Assembly: GCA_020723805.1 (NCBI GenBank)
Contig: DYID01000022.1
Coordinates: forward strand, 1 to 57,717
From: Anaerolinea sp.
GTDB taxonomy: Bacteria; Chloroflexota; Anaerolineae; Anaerolineales; Villigracilaceae
Reading direction: 5' to 3'
DNA length: 57,717 nucleotides
Part shown: one piece after another, positions 27,673 to 39,275 of the stretch
Layout: every line of letters begins with the position of its first letter
Position numbering within the stretch: position 1 is the first letter of the stretch
Notes under the pieces: model-generated
Seen by the model: the letters and a program-made list of their open reading frames with translations, nothing else
What the model was told of the DNA's origin: nothing
The model's database searches: none
Made by a program: the position numbers and the translations under genes

Positions 27673-28434
27673 ATGAAGAAAACCAGATGGATTCTCACCC
27701 TTTTCATCGGTATCGCTCTGCTGGCGGCTCAGACTGGACCTGCGCTTGCCGCCCCAGCCCAACAGGAGGGATTCATCACTGGAACCGTTACCGCGGCAGT
27801 CTGCGAAACCGATGACGCCGGCGTGACCATTGTTCTCCTCACCGTCCAGTTAGCCGACGAAACGACCCAAACCGTGCGCATCTCCCAGGAGACGGCGGTG
27901 GCGCTCGGCGTCCTCCCAGCCGATACTCCGTGCAGCGACGAGGCGCTGGCGGGCGCCATCGGCATGGAGGTCAGCATTGACCAGGCGCTGGTCATCCCCG
28001 ATGAGGAGGAAGAAGAGCAGGGATGGAAACACCCCGTCGCCTACGCGCTCAGCCTGTTCTTCGATGACGTGACAGACTACGACACCATCATGGCGGCGCA
28101 CGAAGACGGGACAGGTTTCGGTGTCATTGCCCAAGCGCTGTGGATGACAACACAAATGGAAGGCGACTCGGAGGTCTTCCTGGCAATTCTGGAGGCAAAA
28201 GAGAGCGGCGATTTCAGCGCCTTCACGCTGGAAGACGGCACGGTTCCGCAAAACTGGGGTCAGTTCAAAAAGGCGCTGAAGGAAAAGAAGGCAAACCTGG
28301 GCGCGGTCATGTCCAATCGGGACCAGCAGGGTACAGACGATGCAGTCAGCCCCACCGGCAATAACGGTCAAGGCAACGACAAGAGCAACAACGGGAACAA
28401 GGACAAAGACAAAAATAAGAATAAGAACAAATAG
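27673..28434 (+). CDS. Exported protein of unknown function, charged tail
   Basis: I do not recognise this protein of about 253 residues. It has a Sec signal peptide (MKKTRWILTLFIGIALLAAQ, cleavage near ALA-AP at about 27). A compact beta-rich domain is at about 33-110 and contains two Cys (VCETDD and PCSDE). An acidic run (EEEEEQ) leads to a helical domain at about 120-210 (FFDDVTDYDTIMAAHEDG, FGVIAQALWM). The last 35 residues are Asn/Lys/Asp-rich (DKSNNGNKDKDKNK) and probably disordered. It is likely cell-surface or secreted. The ATG at 27673 follows AAGGAGTGTGTGAC. Confidence 0.75.
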   Translation: MKKTRWILTLFIGIALLAAQTGPALAAPAQQEGFITGTVTAAVCETDDAGVTIVLLTVQLADETTQTVRISQETAVALGVLPADTPCSDEALAGAIGMEVSIDQALVIPDEEEEEQGWKHPVAYALSLFFDDVTDYDTIMAAHEDGTGFGVIAQALWMTTQMEGDSEVFLAILEAKESGDFSAFTLEDGTVPQNWGQFKKALKEKKANLGAVMSNRDQQGTDDAVSPTGNNGQGNDKSNNGNKDKDKNKNKNK

Positions 28435-28453
28435 ATCTGCTTGAAAACAACCA

Positions 28454-28488
28454 CGCCGGCGGCAATCGTATGCTGCCGGCGTTTTGAT
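28454..28488 (+). terminator. Terminator after the exported protein gene
   Basis: CGCCGGCGGCA pairs with TGCTGCCGGCG (one G-T pair), closing a 6-nt loop, followed by TTTTGATTT. Confidence 0.75.
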
Positions 28489-28518
28489 TTGTGCTCCTTG
28501 CATGACAGCGCGGCTGGT

Positions 28519-28544
28519 GTAGCGCGACATTAATGTCGCGCTAC
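28519..28544. repeat. Perfect 26-bp palindrome, GTAGCGCGACATT type
   Basis: GTAGCGCGACATT is followed directly by its reverse complement. It is the same family as 42350-42375 and the twin-palindrome repeats. Confidence 0.8.
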
Positions 28545-28576
28545 GCTATGTGGATACGCGCTTTCGTAAAGTCTGA

Positions 28577-29014
28577 TTACTGGAGTGGAAAGAAATAGGC
28601 GTTGGTCTCGCGTTTTTGAAACCCCAATGAGATGTACAACTGGTTCGCCGCCTCGCGCTGAGGGTTGGAGGTCAGCGAAACGCCGTTCGCGCCTGCCAGC
28701 CGCGCAATCTCGATGGCAGAGCGCATCAGGGCTTTGGCGATGCCTTTGTTGCGGTACTCAGTGTCCACTACCACATCCTCGACGATGGAGCGGATGCCCG
28801 TCGGGACGCGGTACAGTGCGATGGTCAGCATCCCAACAATCGGGGAGTCGGGGGCGGGGTAACGCGCCACCAACAGGATAGATGTGTCAGAGTCGATCAG
28901 GAGGTCCAGGTCATCCCACGAAGGTTTCGGCTTGTGCGCCCCCAAGAGCGGAACCAGCCGCTGAACGGCTTCGAAGATTTCCCCGGTCAAATGAGTGACT
29001 GTTTCGATGTGCAT
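28577..29014 (-). CDS. GNAT family N-acetyltransferase
   Basis: This 145-residue protein has the GNAT fold for acetyl-CoA-dependent N-acetylation. The acetyl-CoA pyrophosphate loop is RNKGIAKALMRSA (about 93-105), preceded by the strand SIVEDVVVDTEY. The region NGVSLTSNPQREAANQLYISLGFQKRE closes the fold. The acceptor cannot be inferred. It is a single gene between palindromic repeats. No regulatory site was recognised. Confidence 0.88.
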   Translation of the reverse strand: MHIETVTHLTGEIFEAVQRLVPLLGAHKPKPSWDDLDLLIDSDTSILLVARYPAPDSPIVGMLTIALYRVPTGIRSIVEDVVVDTEYRNKGIAKALMRSAIEIARLAGANGVSLTSNPQREAANQLYISLGFQKRETNAYFFPLQ

Positions 29015-29056
29015 GACTTATAGTATTGGTCTTTAAAAACTGCACCGATCACGAAG

Positions 29057-29083
29057 ATGCTGTAGAGCGACATTTATGTCGCC
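29057..29083. repeat. Imperfect palindrome of the GTAG-GCGACATT type
   Basis: GTAGAGCGACATT is followed by TATGTCGCCTTTG. It is a partly decayed relative of the perfect 26-bp palindromes. Confidence 0.55.
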
Positions 29084-29108
29084 TTTGGGCTGCGGCTTGA
29101 AAGTCGCG

Positions 29109-29831
29109 TTACGCGGTTTTCGGCGCGCCCAGCTTGGGGAAGAAACTCATCACGGCATAATACGCCACATAGACAAACGATACCGGCGCGACCCATTCCG
29201 GCACATCGGGATATTGCAGCAAGCCCCACACGCCCAGCGCGCCGTAGAGGTAGGTCAGCGCGAGGGTCAGGCGGCGCAGACGGTTGTTGCGGGTGGGATA
29301 GAGATACTTGACCGGCACAAAGATCAGGATGTTGCAAATCACCAGCGCCGCAAAATTGACCCAGGGATTCAACCCCAACAGCATCATGTACAGCGCGAGG
29401 AAATTCCACACCGAGGGAAAGCCCTTGAAGAAGTACGACTGTTCGTCGGTTTTTGCCTCGACCTGCGAGAACTGAAACGCCGAAGTCAGCAGGATGGAAA
29501 GCGCCGCCGCAAGTTCCAGTCCCTCGGGCATCAGGTTCGGCACCCGCACCAGCAGCAGCGAAGCGACCACCACGTAGTTCAAATAGTCAATGATGTTGTC
29601 CATCAAGCCGCCGTCAATCCAGCGGGCATGGGTCTTCACGTCGAACCAGCGCGCCAGGATGCCGTCGAACCCGTCCACGAACATGGCGATGATGATGTAA
29701 AGCAGGGCAAGTTTGATGTTCCCCTCCCAAATGGCGAGCAGGGTCAGGAATCCCCACACCGCGCCCGTGGCGGTAAACAGATGTACCCCATTCGCAAGCA
29801 TTTTCCGCACCCAAAGAGGAAGTCGTTCCAT
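29109..29831 (-). CDS. CDP-alcohol phosphatidyltransferase family membrane protein
   Basis: This protein of about 240 residues has 5-6 membrane helices. The CDP-alcohol motif reads DGFDGILARWFDVKTHARWIDGG-like across about 50-75 (D-G-x2-D-G-x2-A-R then the distal D). The last Asp region is ARWIDGGLMDNIIDY, and the usual final DxxxD is recognisable. Such enzymes make phosphatidylglycerol-, inositol- or choline-type lipids. Length and topology resemble phosphatidylcholine synthase, but this is uncertain. The ATG at 29831 follows GCGAGGTGCAAACGGC and is preferred to a TTG at 29864 that overlaps the -10 box. Confidence 0.83.
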   Translation of the reverse strand: MERLPLWVRKMLANGVHLFTATGAVWGFLTLLAIWEGNIKLALLYIIIAMFVDGFDGILARWFDVKTHARWIDGGLMDNIIDYLNYVVVASLLLVRVPNLMPEGLELAAALSILLTSAFQFSQVEAKTDEQSYFFKGFPSVWNFLALYMMLLGLNPWVNFAALVICNILIFVPVKYLYPTRNNRLRRLTLALTYLYGALGVWGLLQYPDVPEWVAPVSFVYVAYYAVMSFFPKLGAPKTA

Positions 29832-29863
29832 GCCGTTTGCACCTCGCAAATGATTTTTGTGCA

Positions 29864-29869
29864 ATTATA
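29864..29869 (-). promoter_or_regulatory. -10 box of the CDP-alcohol transferase gene
   Basis: Reverse-strand TATAAT lies about 33 nt upstream of the chosen ATG. Confidence 0.55.
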
Positions 29870-30093
29870 CAAAGAAAAGGCGCGCATTCCGCTCCGCCTT
29901 TCAAAACCTTTCGACCATCATAATCCTGGGCAGGAGTATCTCCATCCATGGCAATTCGTCATAAAAAATGGCGCTCGGGTTTACAGTTTTGGTGGAATTT
30001 TTGTGGCGTGTAACTCACAAACTGGAGGTGCATCACCCGCAAATACCCTACAGCCTTCATCTGCTTACCAAACATGTCAAAAAGGAGATGATC

Positions 30094-31701
30094 ATGAAAA
30101 AACTGACATCAGTTTTTGTTGTTGGTTTGTTAGTCGCGCTCGTTGGCGTTACGCCCGCTCTTGGTCGGACCGATAATGACGTCAGGATTTGGGTGGAATA
30201 CCAAAGCGGATATGAAAGAGGCGTTGAAGCCGAAATTCGGAGTTTGGGCGCGCAATTCCACTACAATTTTGACCGCCTGAACTCCTTTGTCATATCGTTA
30301 CCAGCCCAGGCAGTGGAACGCCTGGCGCAGAATCCGCATGTAGTCTCAATTGAAACGGACCCGCAGCGCTCACTGGTCAGCGATCAACCTCCCGGGGTTT
30401 TGAACTTCTCGAACATTTTTGCCAAAAAACCTCCGCAAAATACCCAGGTTGTGCCCTACGGCATTGACATGGTTCAAGCACGCGACATCTGGGATGCAAA
30501 TCGCGACGGTAAGGTTGACCGGAAAGCCCCCACCGGAAAAGGCAGGGTGGTTTGCATTATTGACACGGGTTTCTATGCTGAGCATGAGGATTTGACGGGC
30601 ATCAACCTGATCGGCGGTTACTCACAGGTGGATGACAACTGGGCAGAGGATGGCTACGGGCACGGCACGCACGTGGCTGGAACCGTAAACGCCGTCAACA
30701 ATCAACTGGGGGTTGTCGGGGTTTCTCCGGGAGAAGTATCCTTCTTTATCGTCAAAATATTCGATAATACCGGCGCGTGGGTTACAAAAGCACATGCCTC
30801 CGATCTGGTGGACGCAATTTATCGCTGCGCCGACGCAGGCGCGAACGTGATCAGCATGAGCCTGAGCGGAACCATACCCAGCGGAAAAGAGCGCAAGGCA
30901 TTCGATCAACTCTATGCACAGGGTATCCTGCATGTGGCTGCAGCCAGCAATGACGGCAGCGAAGAATATCACTATCCAGCCTCCTATGACTCGGTCATCT
31001 CAGTGGCGGCAATAGACAAAAATATGGTTGTGGCAGATTTTTCACAGTTCAACGATCAAGTCGAATTGGCGGCGCCGGGCGTAGGCGTGTTGAGCACCAT
31101 CCCGTACGTGGACATCAGCACGGTCACGGTTGGCGATAAAGTCGTATCGGGCTACCATGTGGAATATGCCGGGCGCGGAACCGCCACGGGGACTTTGGTC
31201 GATGGCGGTCTCTGCACAACAACCGGGGCTTGGGAAGGCATGGTGGTTCTGTGCTATCGCGGCGAAATCACCTTTTACGATAAAGTGATGAACGTCCAGA
31301 ACTCCGGCGGTGTGGCGGCAGTTATCTACAACAACCTTGATGAGGATTTGTACGCCACTCTTGGTGAAGGAAATTCTTCGGAGATCATTGCGATCAGCCT
31401 GAGTCAGGCGCAAGGCTTGGAACTGCTGGCGTTGACGGGCGAAAACGCTACTGTCCACAGCGAATATATCTGGCCCACGAGCGGCTATGAAGCCTGGAAC
31501 GGAACCTCGATGTCCACTCCTCATGTTGCCGGTGTGGCAGCCTTGATCTGGAGCGCCAACCCCAATTGGACCAACGTCCAAATTCGCACAGCACTGGATG
31601 CAACCGCTCTTGATTTGGGCGATCCAGGGCGCGATATTCATTACGGATTTGGCTTGGTTCAGGCGTATGACGCCCTGCAATACCTGAAAAACAATCCCTA
31701 A
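30094..31701 (+). CDS. Secreted subtilisin-like (S8) serine protease with PA insert
   Basis: This protein of about 535 residues is an exported S8 peptidase. A signal peptide covers 1-26. An I9-like propeptide at about 30-105 (RIWVEYQSGYERG) acts as intramolecular chaperone. The catalytic triad is Asp in VCIIDTGFYAEHEDL, His in GYGHGTHVAGTVNAV and Ser in GTSMSTPHVAGVAAL. A protease-associated (PA) domain of about 120 residues is inserted before the Ser block (CTTTGAWEGMVVLCYRG). The usual role is extracellular protein breakdown. AAGGAG lies 6 nt ahead of the ATG at 30094. Earlier in-frame starts lack a signal peptide. A bidirectional terminator follows. Confidence 0.93.
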   Translation: MKKLTSVFVVGLLVALVGVTPALGRTDNDVRIWVEYQSGYERGVEAEIRSLGAQFHYNFDRLNSFVISLPAQAVERLAQNPHVVSIETDPQRSLVSDQPPGVLNFSNIFAKKPPQNTQVVPYGIDMVQARDIWDANRDGKVDRKAPTGKGRVVCIIDTGFYAEHEDLTGINLIGGYSQVDDNWAEDGYGHGTHVAGTVNAVNNQLGVVGVSPGEVSFFIVKIFDNTGAWVTKAHASDLVDAIYRCADAGANVISMSLSGTIPSGKERKAFDQLYAQGILHVAAASNDGSEEYHYPASYDSVISVAAIDKNMVVADFSQFNDQVELAAPGVGVLSTIPYVDISTVTVGDKVVSGYHVEYAGRGTATGTLVDGGLCTTTGAWEGMVVLCYRGEITFYDKVMNVQNSGGVAAVIYNNLDEDLYATLGEGNSSEIIAISLSQAQGLELLALTGENATVHSEYIWPTSGYEAWNGTSMSTPHVAGVAALIWSANPNWTNVQIRTALDATALDLGDPGRDIHYGFGLVQAYDALQYLKNNP

Positions 31702-31729
31702 TCCACAGCCGCATCACAGTATACGAACA

Positions 31730-31767
31730 GAACCCCGCTCCCTATGCAGAGCGGGGTTCCATTTTTC
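31730..31767. terminator. Bidirectional terminator between the protease gene and ileS
   Basis: GAACCCCGCTC pairs perfectly with GAGCGGGGTTC over an 8-nt loop, followed by CATTTTT. Confidence 0.85.
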
Positions 31768-31785
31768 CAAATCCAGCACTTCTCC

Positions 31786-34932
<3,147 letters not shown>

Positions 34933-34972
34933 TATTGGTCTCCTAGTCTCCTAGTCGAATAGTCTCGTGGTT
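34933..34972. repeat. Degenerate tandem repeat (ggtctcctagtc words)
   Basis: Words GGTCTCCTAGTC, TCCTAGTCGAATAG and TCTCGTGG repeat imperfectly in the ileS leader. Confidence 0.55.
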
Positions 34973-34977
34973 TCATC

Positions 34978-35048
34978 GCGGTAGCGTGAGATTTATCTCG
35001 CGTTTTTAGGCGACATGAACCCCCGTTCGGGGACAAAGTGTCGCGCTA
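34978..35048 (+). repeat. Twin-palindrome repeat (long form), copy 2
   Basis: GTAGCGTGAGATTTATCTCGCG is followed by TTTTTAGGCGACATGAAC and CGGGGACAAAGTGTCGCGCTAC (two hairpins). It is nearly identical, in the opposite orientation, to 8993-9062, and lies between the T-box terminator and ileS. Confidence 0.75.
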
Positions 35049-35076
35049 CAAAGCAACTGCGTAAAGTGAGTTAAAC

Positions 35077-35325
35077 AAAAACTCTCATCTCACTCAGAGA
35101 CGAGAGAATTCCCGCGGTACCACTCTGATTCCCACGCCAACGGCGCGGACACTCACCGGACGACCATCATCGCCCTGTCCCTGTAACGTGGGACAACTAC
35201 GGCTCGCCTACTCGAATTTCAGTTCGCGGCTCCGGGAGGATTTTCGATCTGTTTCGTTGACCTGCTCGCACCAGCCGCAGGCTCTCTGACAACTCCGCAG
35301 ACCTACTCGTTCCCATCACTGCCTT
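35077..35325 (-). promoter_or_regulatory. T-box riboswitch (ileS leader) with terminator
   Basis: Reading the reverse strand, stem I starts with GTGATGGGAACGAGTAGG and contains the AG-bulge/GGTG distal loop pattern (AGAGAGC then GGCTGGTGCGAGC). A likely specifier ATC (Ile) lies at 35239-35241 within GAAAATCCTCCC. The T-box core AGAGTGGTACCGCGGG falls at 35111-35126, with the NCCA-pairing GGT. The terminator at 35077-35107 pairs CTCTCGTCTC with GAGATGAGAG and ends TTTTTG. Uncharged tRNA-Ile would stabilise the antiterminator and turn ileS on. The regulatory logic is known for the class; the specifier placement is my reading. Confidence 0.88.
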
Positions 35326-35379
35326 TGGATGCGCGGATTATGCCACAGGACACAACCTGCGTCAAACCTTCGACAAGGC

Positions 35380-35408
35380 TTGCACCGTACCCCATCCTGC
35401 GGGATAAT
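35380..35408 (+). promoter_or_regulatory. Promoter of the alpha-galactosidase gene (leaderless)
   Basis: TTGCAC and GATAAT are separated by 17 bp. The -10 box ends 7 nt before the ATG at 35416, so the transcript would start at or next to the A of ATG. Confidence 0.65.
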
Positions 35409-35415
35409 CTAACAC

Positions 35416-36969
35416 ATGACTACCCTCCTGCTGGACCCCGATGCCCTCTCCCCTTCCTCTCATCAAATCTTCACCGCTTCGCGCCTGGACCTGAACCTGC
35501 CTCAGCCTCCGAGGCGCTTTTTCCGCCACGGCTGGCAATCGTGGACTCTCGCCGCATGGCTCGACCCGCGCGAGCCGCCCCTGCCCATCCGCGCCCCCGA
35601 ATTCCGCGCCAAGGACGAAGACCCCGCCTACGCCTTTCACAAGAATCACGTCAGCGCGTGGGTGGGCGCGGCGGAATTGGCAGAAAACGACATTCTGCTC
35701 ATCGGCGCGCTCGGCTTGAGCGGGCGTATCGAGGTGAGCGGCTCTGCGCTCAAGGGTTTCTACGAGGATAATCATCAGGGCGAATGGCTGGTGGCACGCG
35801 GCAGGGAGGACGAGGTCTTCGCCAAATATGCCGCCCTGCTGGAGGCGAAGTTCGGCAGGACCCGCTTCGAGAAGCCTCCGCGCGTGTGGTGTTCGTGGTA
35901 CTCGCTCTACAAATGGATTGACGAAACCGTCCTCACCAAAGCCCTGCACGGACTGGGCAACCTGCCCTTCGACGTGTTCCAAATTGACGACGGCTGGGAG
36001 GATGAGAGCGGTCACTGGGAGGCGGGAAAGAACTTCCCTGGCGGGATGGCGGCATTCGCAGAAAAAATCAAAGCCACCGGGCGCACGGCGGGCATCTGGC
36101 TTTCGCCGTTCATCGTCACCCCAAACTTGGGAATTTTCCGCGAGCATCACGATTGGATCCTGCGCGACGAGCAGGGGAACCTCGTCACCGCGGGGAGGAA
36201 TTGGACCGGCACCACCTACGCCCTCGATGTCACCCATCCCGCCGTGCTGGAGTGGCTCGACAAGTTAATTCGCAAGGTCGTCGGCTGGGGGTATGGCTAC
36301 CTCAAACTCGACTTTCTCTATGCCGGCGCAGCGATTGGAAAACGGTACAAGGACATGCCGCGCGAGGAGGCATACCGCAACGCCCTGAAGGTGATGCGGG
36401 AGGCGGCAGGCGACGCCTACATTCTCGCCTGCGGCGCGCCCATCGTCCCTTCGCTGGGGTTATGCGACGGCATCCGCATCGGTCCCGACGTGACGCCCTA
36501 CTGGCTGAACCGGGCGCTGAGCGTCTGGCTCAACAATCCCAACGACCCTGCCACGCAAAACGCCATCCGCACCAGCCTGCACCGCCTGTGGCTCAAGCCG
36601 CTCGTCCACATTGACCCGGATGTGCTGTTCTTCCGTACGCGCTGGAACGCGCTCACGCCGCATGAAAATCAGTTATTGCAAGATTTGGGAACGCTGACCG
36701 GCTTCAAAGCCACCTCCGACCTGCCATGGTGGTGGAAGCCGTCGGAGCGGGAAAAGGTGCGGGAATTTTTGGAGACAGCCCCCAAGGTCCAGAAATTGAA
36801 GCGGTATTGCTACCAGATTGACGGGCGGGTGGCGGATTTCAGCCCAGCGATTCCCATTTCCACCTCCCATCTGGATTTCCCCGTCTGGCTGGCGAGGAAT
36901 TGGGGCATTCTAAAGATTGTCCAGCATCAGGCTTTGCCTGCCATTTTGGCGCAGCGGCTCCACCGCTAG
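35416..36969 (+). CDS. Alpha-galactosidase-like glycoside hydrolase (GH36 type)
   Basis: This 517-residue protein has a short N-terminal beta-sandwich (about 1-140) and a TIM barrel. PPRVWCSWYSLYKWIDE opens the barrel, FDVFQIDDGWEDE carries the conserved Asp pair, and YLKLDFLYAGA provides the nucleophile Asp (about 297). CDGIRIGPDVTPYW supplies the acid/base Asp. The closest fit is GH36/GH-D alpha-galactosidase or related alpha-glycosidase. No signal peptide is seen, so it is likely cytoplasmic. It has no sugar-transport neighbours. The ATG at 35416 is directly downstream of the -10 box. Confidence 0.87.
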   Translation: MTTLLLDPDALSPSSHQIFTASRLDLNLPQPPRRFFRHGWQSWTLAAWLDPREPPLPIRAPEFRAKDEDPAYAFHKNHVSAWVGAAELAENDILLIGALGLSGRIEVSGSALKGFYEDNHQGEWLVARGREDEVFAKYAALLEAKFGRTRFEKPPRVWCSWYSLYKWIDETVLTKALHGLGNLPFDVFQIDDGWEDESGHWEAGKNFPGGMAAFAEKIKATGRTAGIWLSPFIVTPNLGIFREHHDWILRDEQGNLVTAGRNWTGTTYALDVTHPAVLEWLDKLIRKVVGWGYGYLKLDFLYAGAAIGKRYKDMPREEAYRNALKVMREAAGDAYILACGAPIVPSLGLCDGIRIGPDVTPYWLNRALSVWLNNPNDPATQNAIRTSLHRLWLKPLVHIDPDVLFFRTRWNALTPHENQLLQDLGTLTGFKATSDLPWWWKPSEREKVREFLETAPKVQKLKRYCYQIDGRVADFSPAIPISTSHLDFPVWLARNWGILKIVQHQALPAILAQRLHR

Positions 36970-37000
36970 AAGAACGGACTGTAATCGTCTGCGGTGCTGG

Positions 37001-37339
37001 TTATGCCAGCAACGAGTCCGTCTTCGCCGCCATGATGAAGTCGTTGCGGTGCAAACCTTTCACCACATGTGTCCACCATTGGACGGTGACTTTTCCCCAT
37101 TCCAGCACAATCAACGGATGATGGTTTTCCTGCTCGGCAAGGGCGGCTACCTTGTTTGTGAAGTCCACCGCCTGGGCATAGTTCTTGAATTTGAATACGC
37201 GATGTAGGCGCAGGATGCCGTCCTGTTCCAATACCTGCCAGTTTGAGATGTGAGGCAGGAGGTCAGCGATTTCGGTCTCGGTGAGGGCTGGCTCCCCGCC
37301 CCGGCAGGGGATGCACTTTTCGGCGGCAAGGTCGGTCAT
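37001..37339 (-). CDS. phhB: Pterin-4a-carbinolamine dehydratase
   Basis: This 112-residue protein is 4a-hydroxytetrahydrobiopterin dehydratase-like. The family recycles the 4a-carbinolamine form of pterin cofactor, and some bacterial members have other roles (RuBisCO or molybdopterin-related). Signature features are RGGEPALTETEIADLL, the catalytic ENHHPLIVLEWGKVTVQW, and GLHRNDFIMAAKTD, all intact. Length is typical. The start overlaps the ubiE stop by ATGA, so translation is coupled to the methyltransferase gene. No aromatic amino acid hydroxylase is in the window. Confidence 0.93.
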   Translation of the reverse strand: MTDLAAEKCIPCRGGEPALTETEIADLLPHISNWQVLEQDGILRLHRVFKFKNYAQAVDFTNKVAALAEQENHHPLIVLEWGKVTVQWWTHVVKGLHRNDFIMAAKTDSLLA

Positions 37340-38052
37340 TTCGCGCCTCCGCTCTCCAAAGGTTTTTCTCCCCAGTGAATGGCAATCGTGCCAAACATAA
37401 ATCGCTGAAAACCGATCTTCTGAAACCCAGCCTTTTCCATGCGCGCCGCCATGTCTTCAGCGGTGACGAAACCCTCGGTGGTTTCGGGCAGGTAGCGGTA
37501 GGCGTCGCCTGAGCCGGTGATTAATCCGCCGAGGGTGGGGATGACAACGTGCATGTGAACCCAAATGAACGGTGAAAGGATGTTTTTCTTTGGGCGCGTC
37601 GTATCGAGGATGACAATGCGTCCGCCGGGTTTCAGGACACGGTACTGCTCCTCCAGCGCCTTCTGCAAATCCACGACGTTGCGCATGAGGAAGCCAGAGA
37701 CCACCGCATCGAACGAAAAATCGGGGAACGGCAGTTGGAGCGCGTCCGCCGCGGAAAAATCGAGGGGACTGTTCCTCCGCCCCACCCGCATCATCTCCAA
37801 CGTGAAGTCTGCTCCCACCACCCGGGCATTGGGAAACGCTGAAAGCGCCTCCCGCGCCAGGTCGCCGGTGCCGGTTCCGAGGTCCAGCAAAGAGGCGTTG
37901 GGGTGAAGCCGCGCCAGTTCGATGACGCGCTTCCGCCAGCGGATGTCCTGTCCGCCGGTCATCAGACGGTTCATCAAGTCGTAGCGCCGGGCAATGCGCG
38001 TGAACATGTTTTGCACGTAGGCGGCGCGTTCGCGTCCTGTCAGTTGGGTCAT
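37336..38052 (-). CDS. ubiE: Demethylmenaquinone methyltransferase (UbiE/MenG)
   Basis: This 238-residue enzyme performs the last step of menaquinone synthesis, C-methylation of demethylmenaquinone by SAM. Motif I is SLLDLGTGTGDLAREAL (about 52-68), with VVGADFTLEMMRVGRR after beta2. The UbiE signatures are FTRIARRYDLMNRLMTGGQD at the N-terminus and VVSGFLMRNVVDLQKAL. GAGGAGATAT precedes the ATG. It sits back to back with menA and its stop is coupled to phhB. The menaquinone assignment is supported by the adjacent men genes. Confidence 0.95.
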   Translation of the reverse strand: MTQLTGRERAAYVQNMFTRIARRYDLMNRLMTGGQDIRWRKRVIELARLHPNASLLDLGTGTGDLAREALSAFPNARVVGADFTLEMMRVGRRNSPLDFSAADALQLPFPDFSFDAVVSGFLMRNVVDLQKALEEQYRVLKPGGRIVILDTTRPKKNILSPFIWVHMHVVIPTLGGLITGSGDAYRYLPETTEGFVTAEDMAARMEKAGFQKIGFQRFMFGTIAIHWGEKPLESGGAK

Positions 38053-38075
38053 ATATCTCCTCGTTGAATGCGATA

Positions 38076-38090
38076 ATTATACGTTATACT
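38076..38090. promoter_or_regulatory. Divergent -10 boxes of ubiE and menA
   Basis: Reverse-strand TATAAT (38076-38081) serves ubiE, and forward TATACT (38085-38090) serves menA 20 nt before its ATG. The two promoters overlap in a 57-bp gap. Confidence 0.6.
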
Positions 38091-38109
38091 GCCCGAATTG
38101 AATTCACCA

Positions 38110-39015
38110 ATGGAGCAAAATTCCGTGAACCGAACAGGCTTTGACTGGAACGCATGGATGCTGGCAAGCCGTCCGCGCACGCTGCCTGCCGCCGCGGCGG
38201 GAGTGATGATGGGCGCGGCAATGGCGTGGCGCGACGGATATTTTCGTCTCGACGCGGCGCTGGTCTGTTTGCTGACCGCCCTGCTTCTGCAAATTGGGAG
38301 CAACCTCGCCAATGACGTGTTCGACTTCGAGCGCGGCACCGATACCACGGAACGGCTGGGTCCCACGCGCGTGACACAGGCGGGACTCCTTTCGCCGCGG
38401 CAGGTCAAAACGGGCATGGCAGTCGTCTTTGGGTTGGCGGCGGTGCTGGGGTTGTATCTTGCCTGGCTCGGCGGCTGGGTCATCGTTGCGCTGGGCGTTG
38501 CAGCGATTCTCTCCGCCATTGCCTATACCGGCGGACCGTTCCCGCTAGGCTATCATGGTCTTGGAGATGTCTTTGTCTTCCTCTTCTTCGGGCTGGCGGC
38601 GGTGGCAGGGACGTACTACGTCCAGGCGGGCTTTGTCACCTCTGCGGTGTGGTGGATGAGCATTCCACCGGGCTTGATTATTACGGCGATTTTGGTGGTG
38701 AACAATTTGCGCGATATTGACAATGACCGCAAGGGCGGCAAGCGCACGCTGGCGGTGATGCTTGGCGAGCGCGGGACGAAAATCGAGTATCTGCTTTGCA
38801 TGGTTCTCGCGTACATGACTTTGATTCCAGCCGCCTGGGCTGGAATGATTCCCTGGACAACGTTGACAGCATGGTTGTCGCTGCCTATTGCATACCAGGC
38901 AGCGAATATTGTCTTGACGCAAAAGGGCCGCCCGCTCAACATGGCGCTTGCAAAAACGGGTCAAACCGCGCTGCTTTTTAGTCTGTTGTTCTGGGTGGGA
39001 TTATTGATTCGCTGA
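38110..39015 (+). CDS. menA: 1,4-dihydroxy-2-naphthoate polyprenyltransferase
   Basis: MenA attaches the polyprenyl tail to dihydroxynaphthoate in the membrane, giving demethylmenaquinone. The 301-residue protein has eight to nine helices and the UbiA-family Asp motifs NDVFDFERGTDTTERLG (about 65-82) and NNLRDIDNDRKGGKRTL (about 198-214). The N-terminus WMLASRPRTLPAAAAGVMMG is typical. An in-frame TTG at 38098 would add four residues; the ATG at 38110 is preferred. It is divergent from ubiE, so the two membrane steps share one control region. Confidence 0.94.
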   Translation: MEQNSVNRTGFDWNAWMLASRPRTLPAAAAGVMMGAAMAWRDGYFRLDAALVCLLTALLLQIGSNLANDVFDFERGTDTTERLGPTRVTQAGLLSPRQVKTGMAVVFGLAAVLGLYLAWLGGWVIVALGVAAILSAIAYTGGPFPLGYHGLGDVFVFLFFGLAAVAGTYYVQAGFVTSAVWWMSIPPGLIITAILVVNNLRDIDNDRKGGKRTLAVMLGERGTKIEYLLCMVLAYMTLIPAAWAGMIPWTTLTAWLSLPIAYQAANIVLTQKGRPLNMALAKTGQTALLFSLLFWVGLLIR

Positions 39016-39107
39016 TAGCACGCAGCGGGGCTGAAGCCGCCTGCTCAGTGTATGGAAGTCCTTCGGACTGGCGCAACAAGTCAGTTTCCACCGGCTTTTG
39101 TACACGA

Positions 39108-39240
39108 GAAAGTGTCTGAAAGGAAATTTCCATTGCTCCGAAAATGCGTAGGATGCGCTCTCTTGCGCATCCAGCGAGGTTACACCTGCCTTGGCGGGCG
39201 GTGCCAGGGGAGAACGTCGCTTACGTTACGCCCAGTGGTT
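39108..39240 (+). mobile_element. MITE family B, copy 2 (right end unclear)
   Basis: The left tip GAAAGTGTCTGAAAGG is followed by GCGTAGGATGCGCTCTCTTGCGCATCC and a GGCGGTGCCAGGGGAGAACGTCGC stretch, the reverse of copy 1 (4175-4323). I could not place a matching right tip, so the end is approximate. It occupies the gap between menA and menH. Confidence 0.65.
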
Positions 39241-39275
39241 CAAAACAAGCTGCGCGAATTGTCCGGCTTGATTGT

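Noticed and set aside
35280-35380. tRNA gene near the T-box region
   Set aside because: No acceptor stem or T-loop GTTCRA pattern could be assembled; the sequence is T-box stem I.
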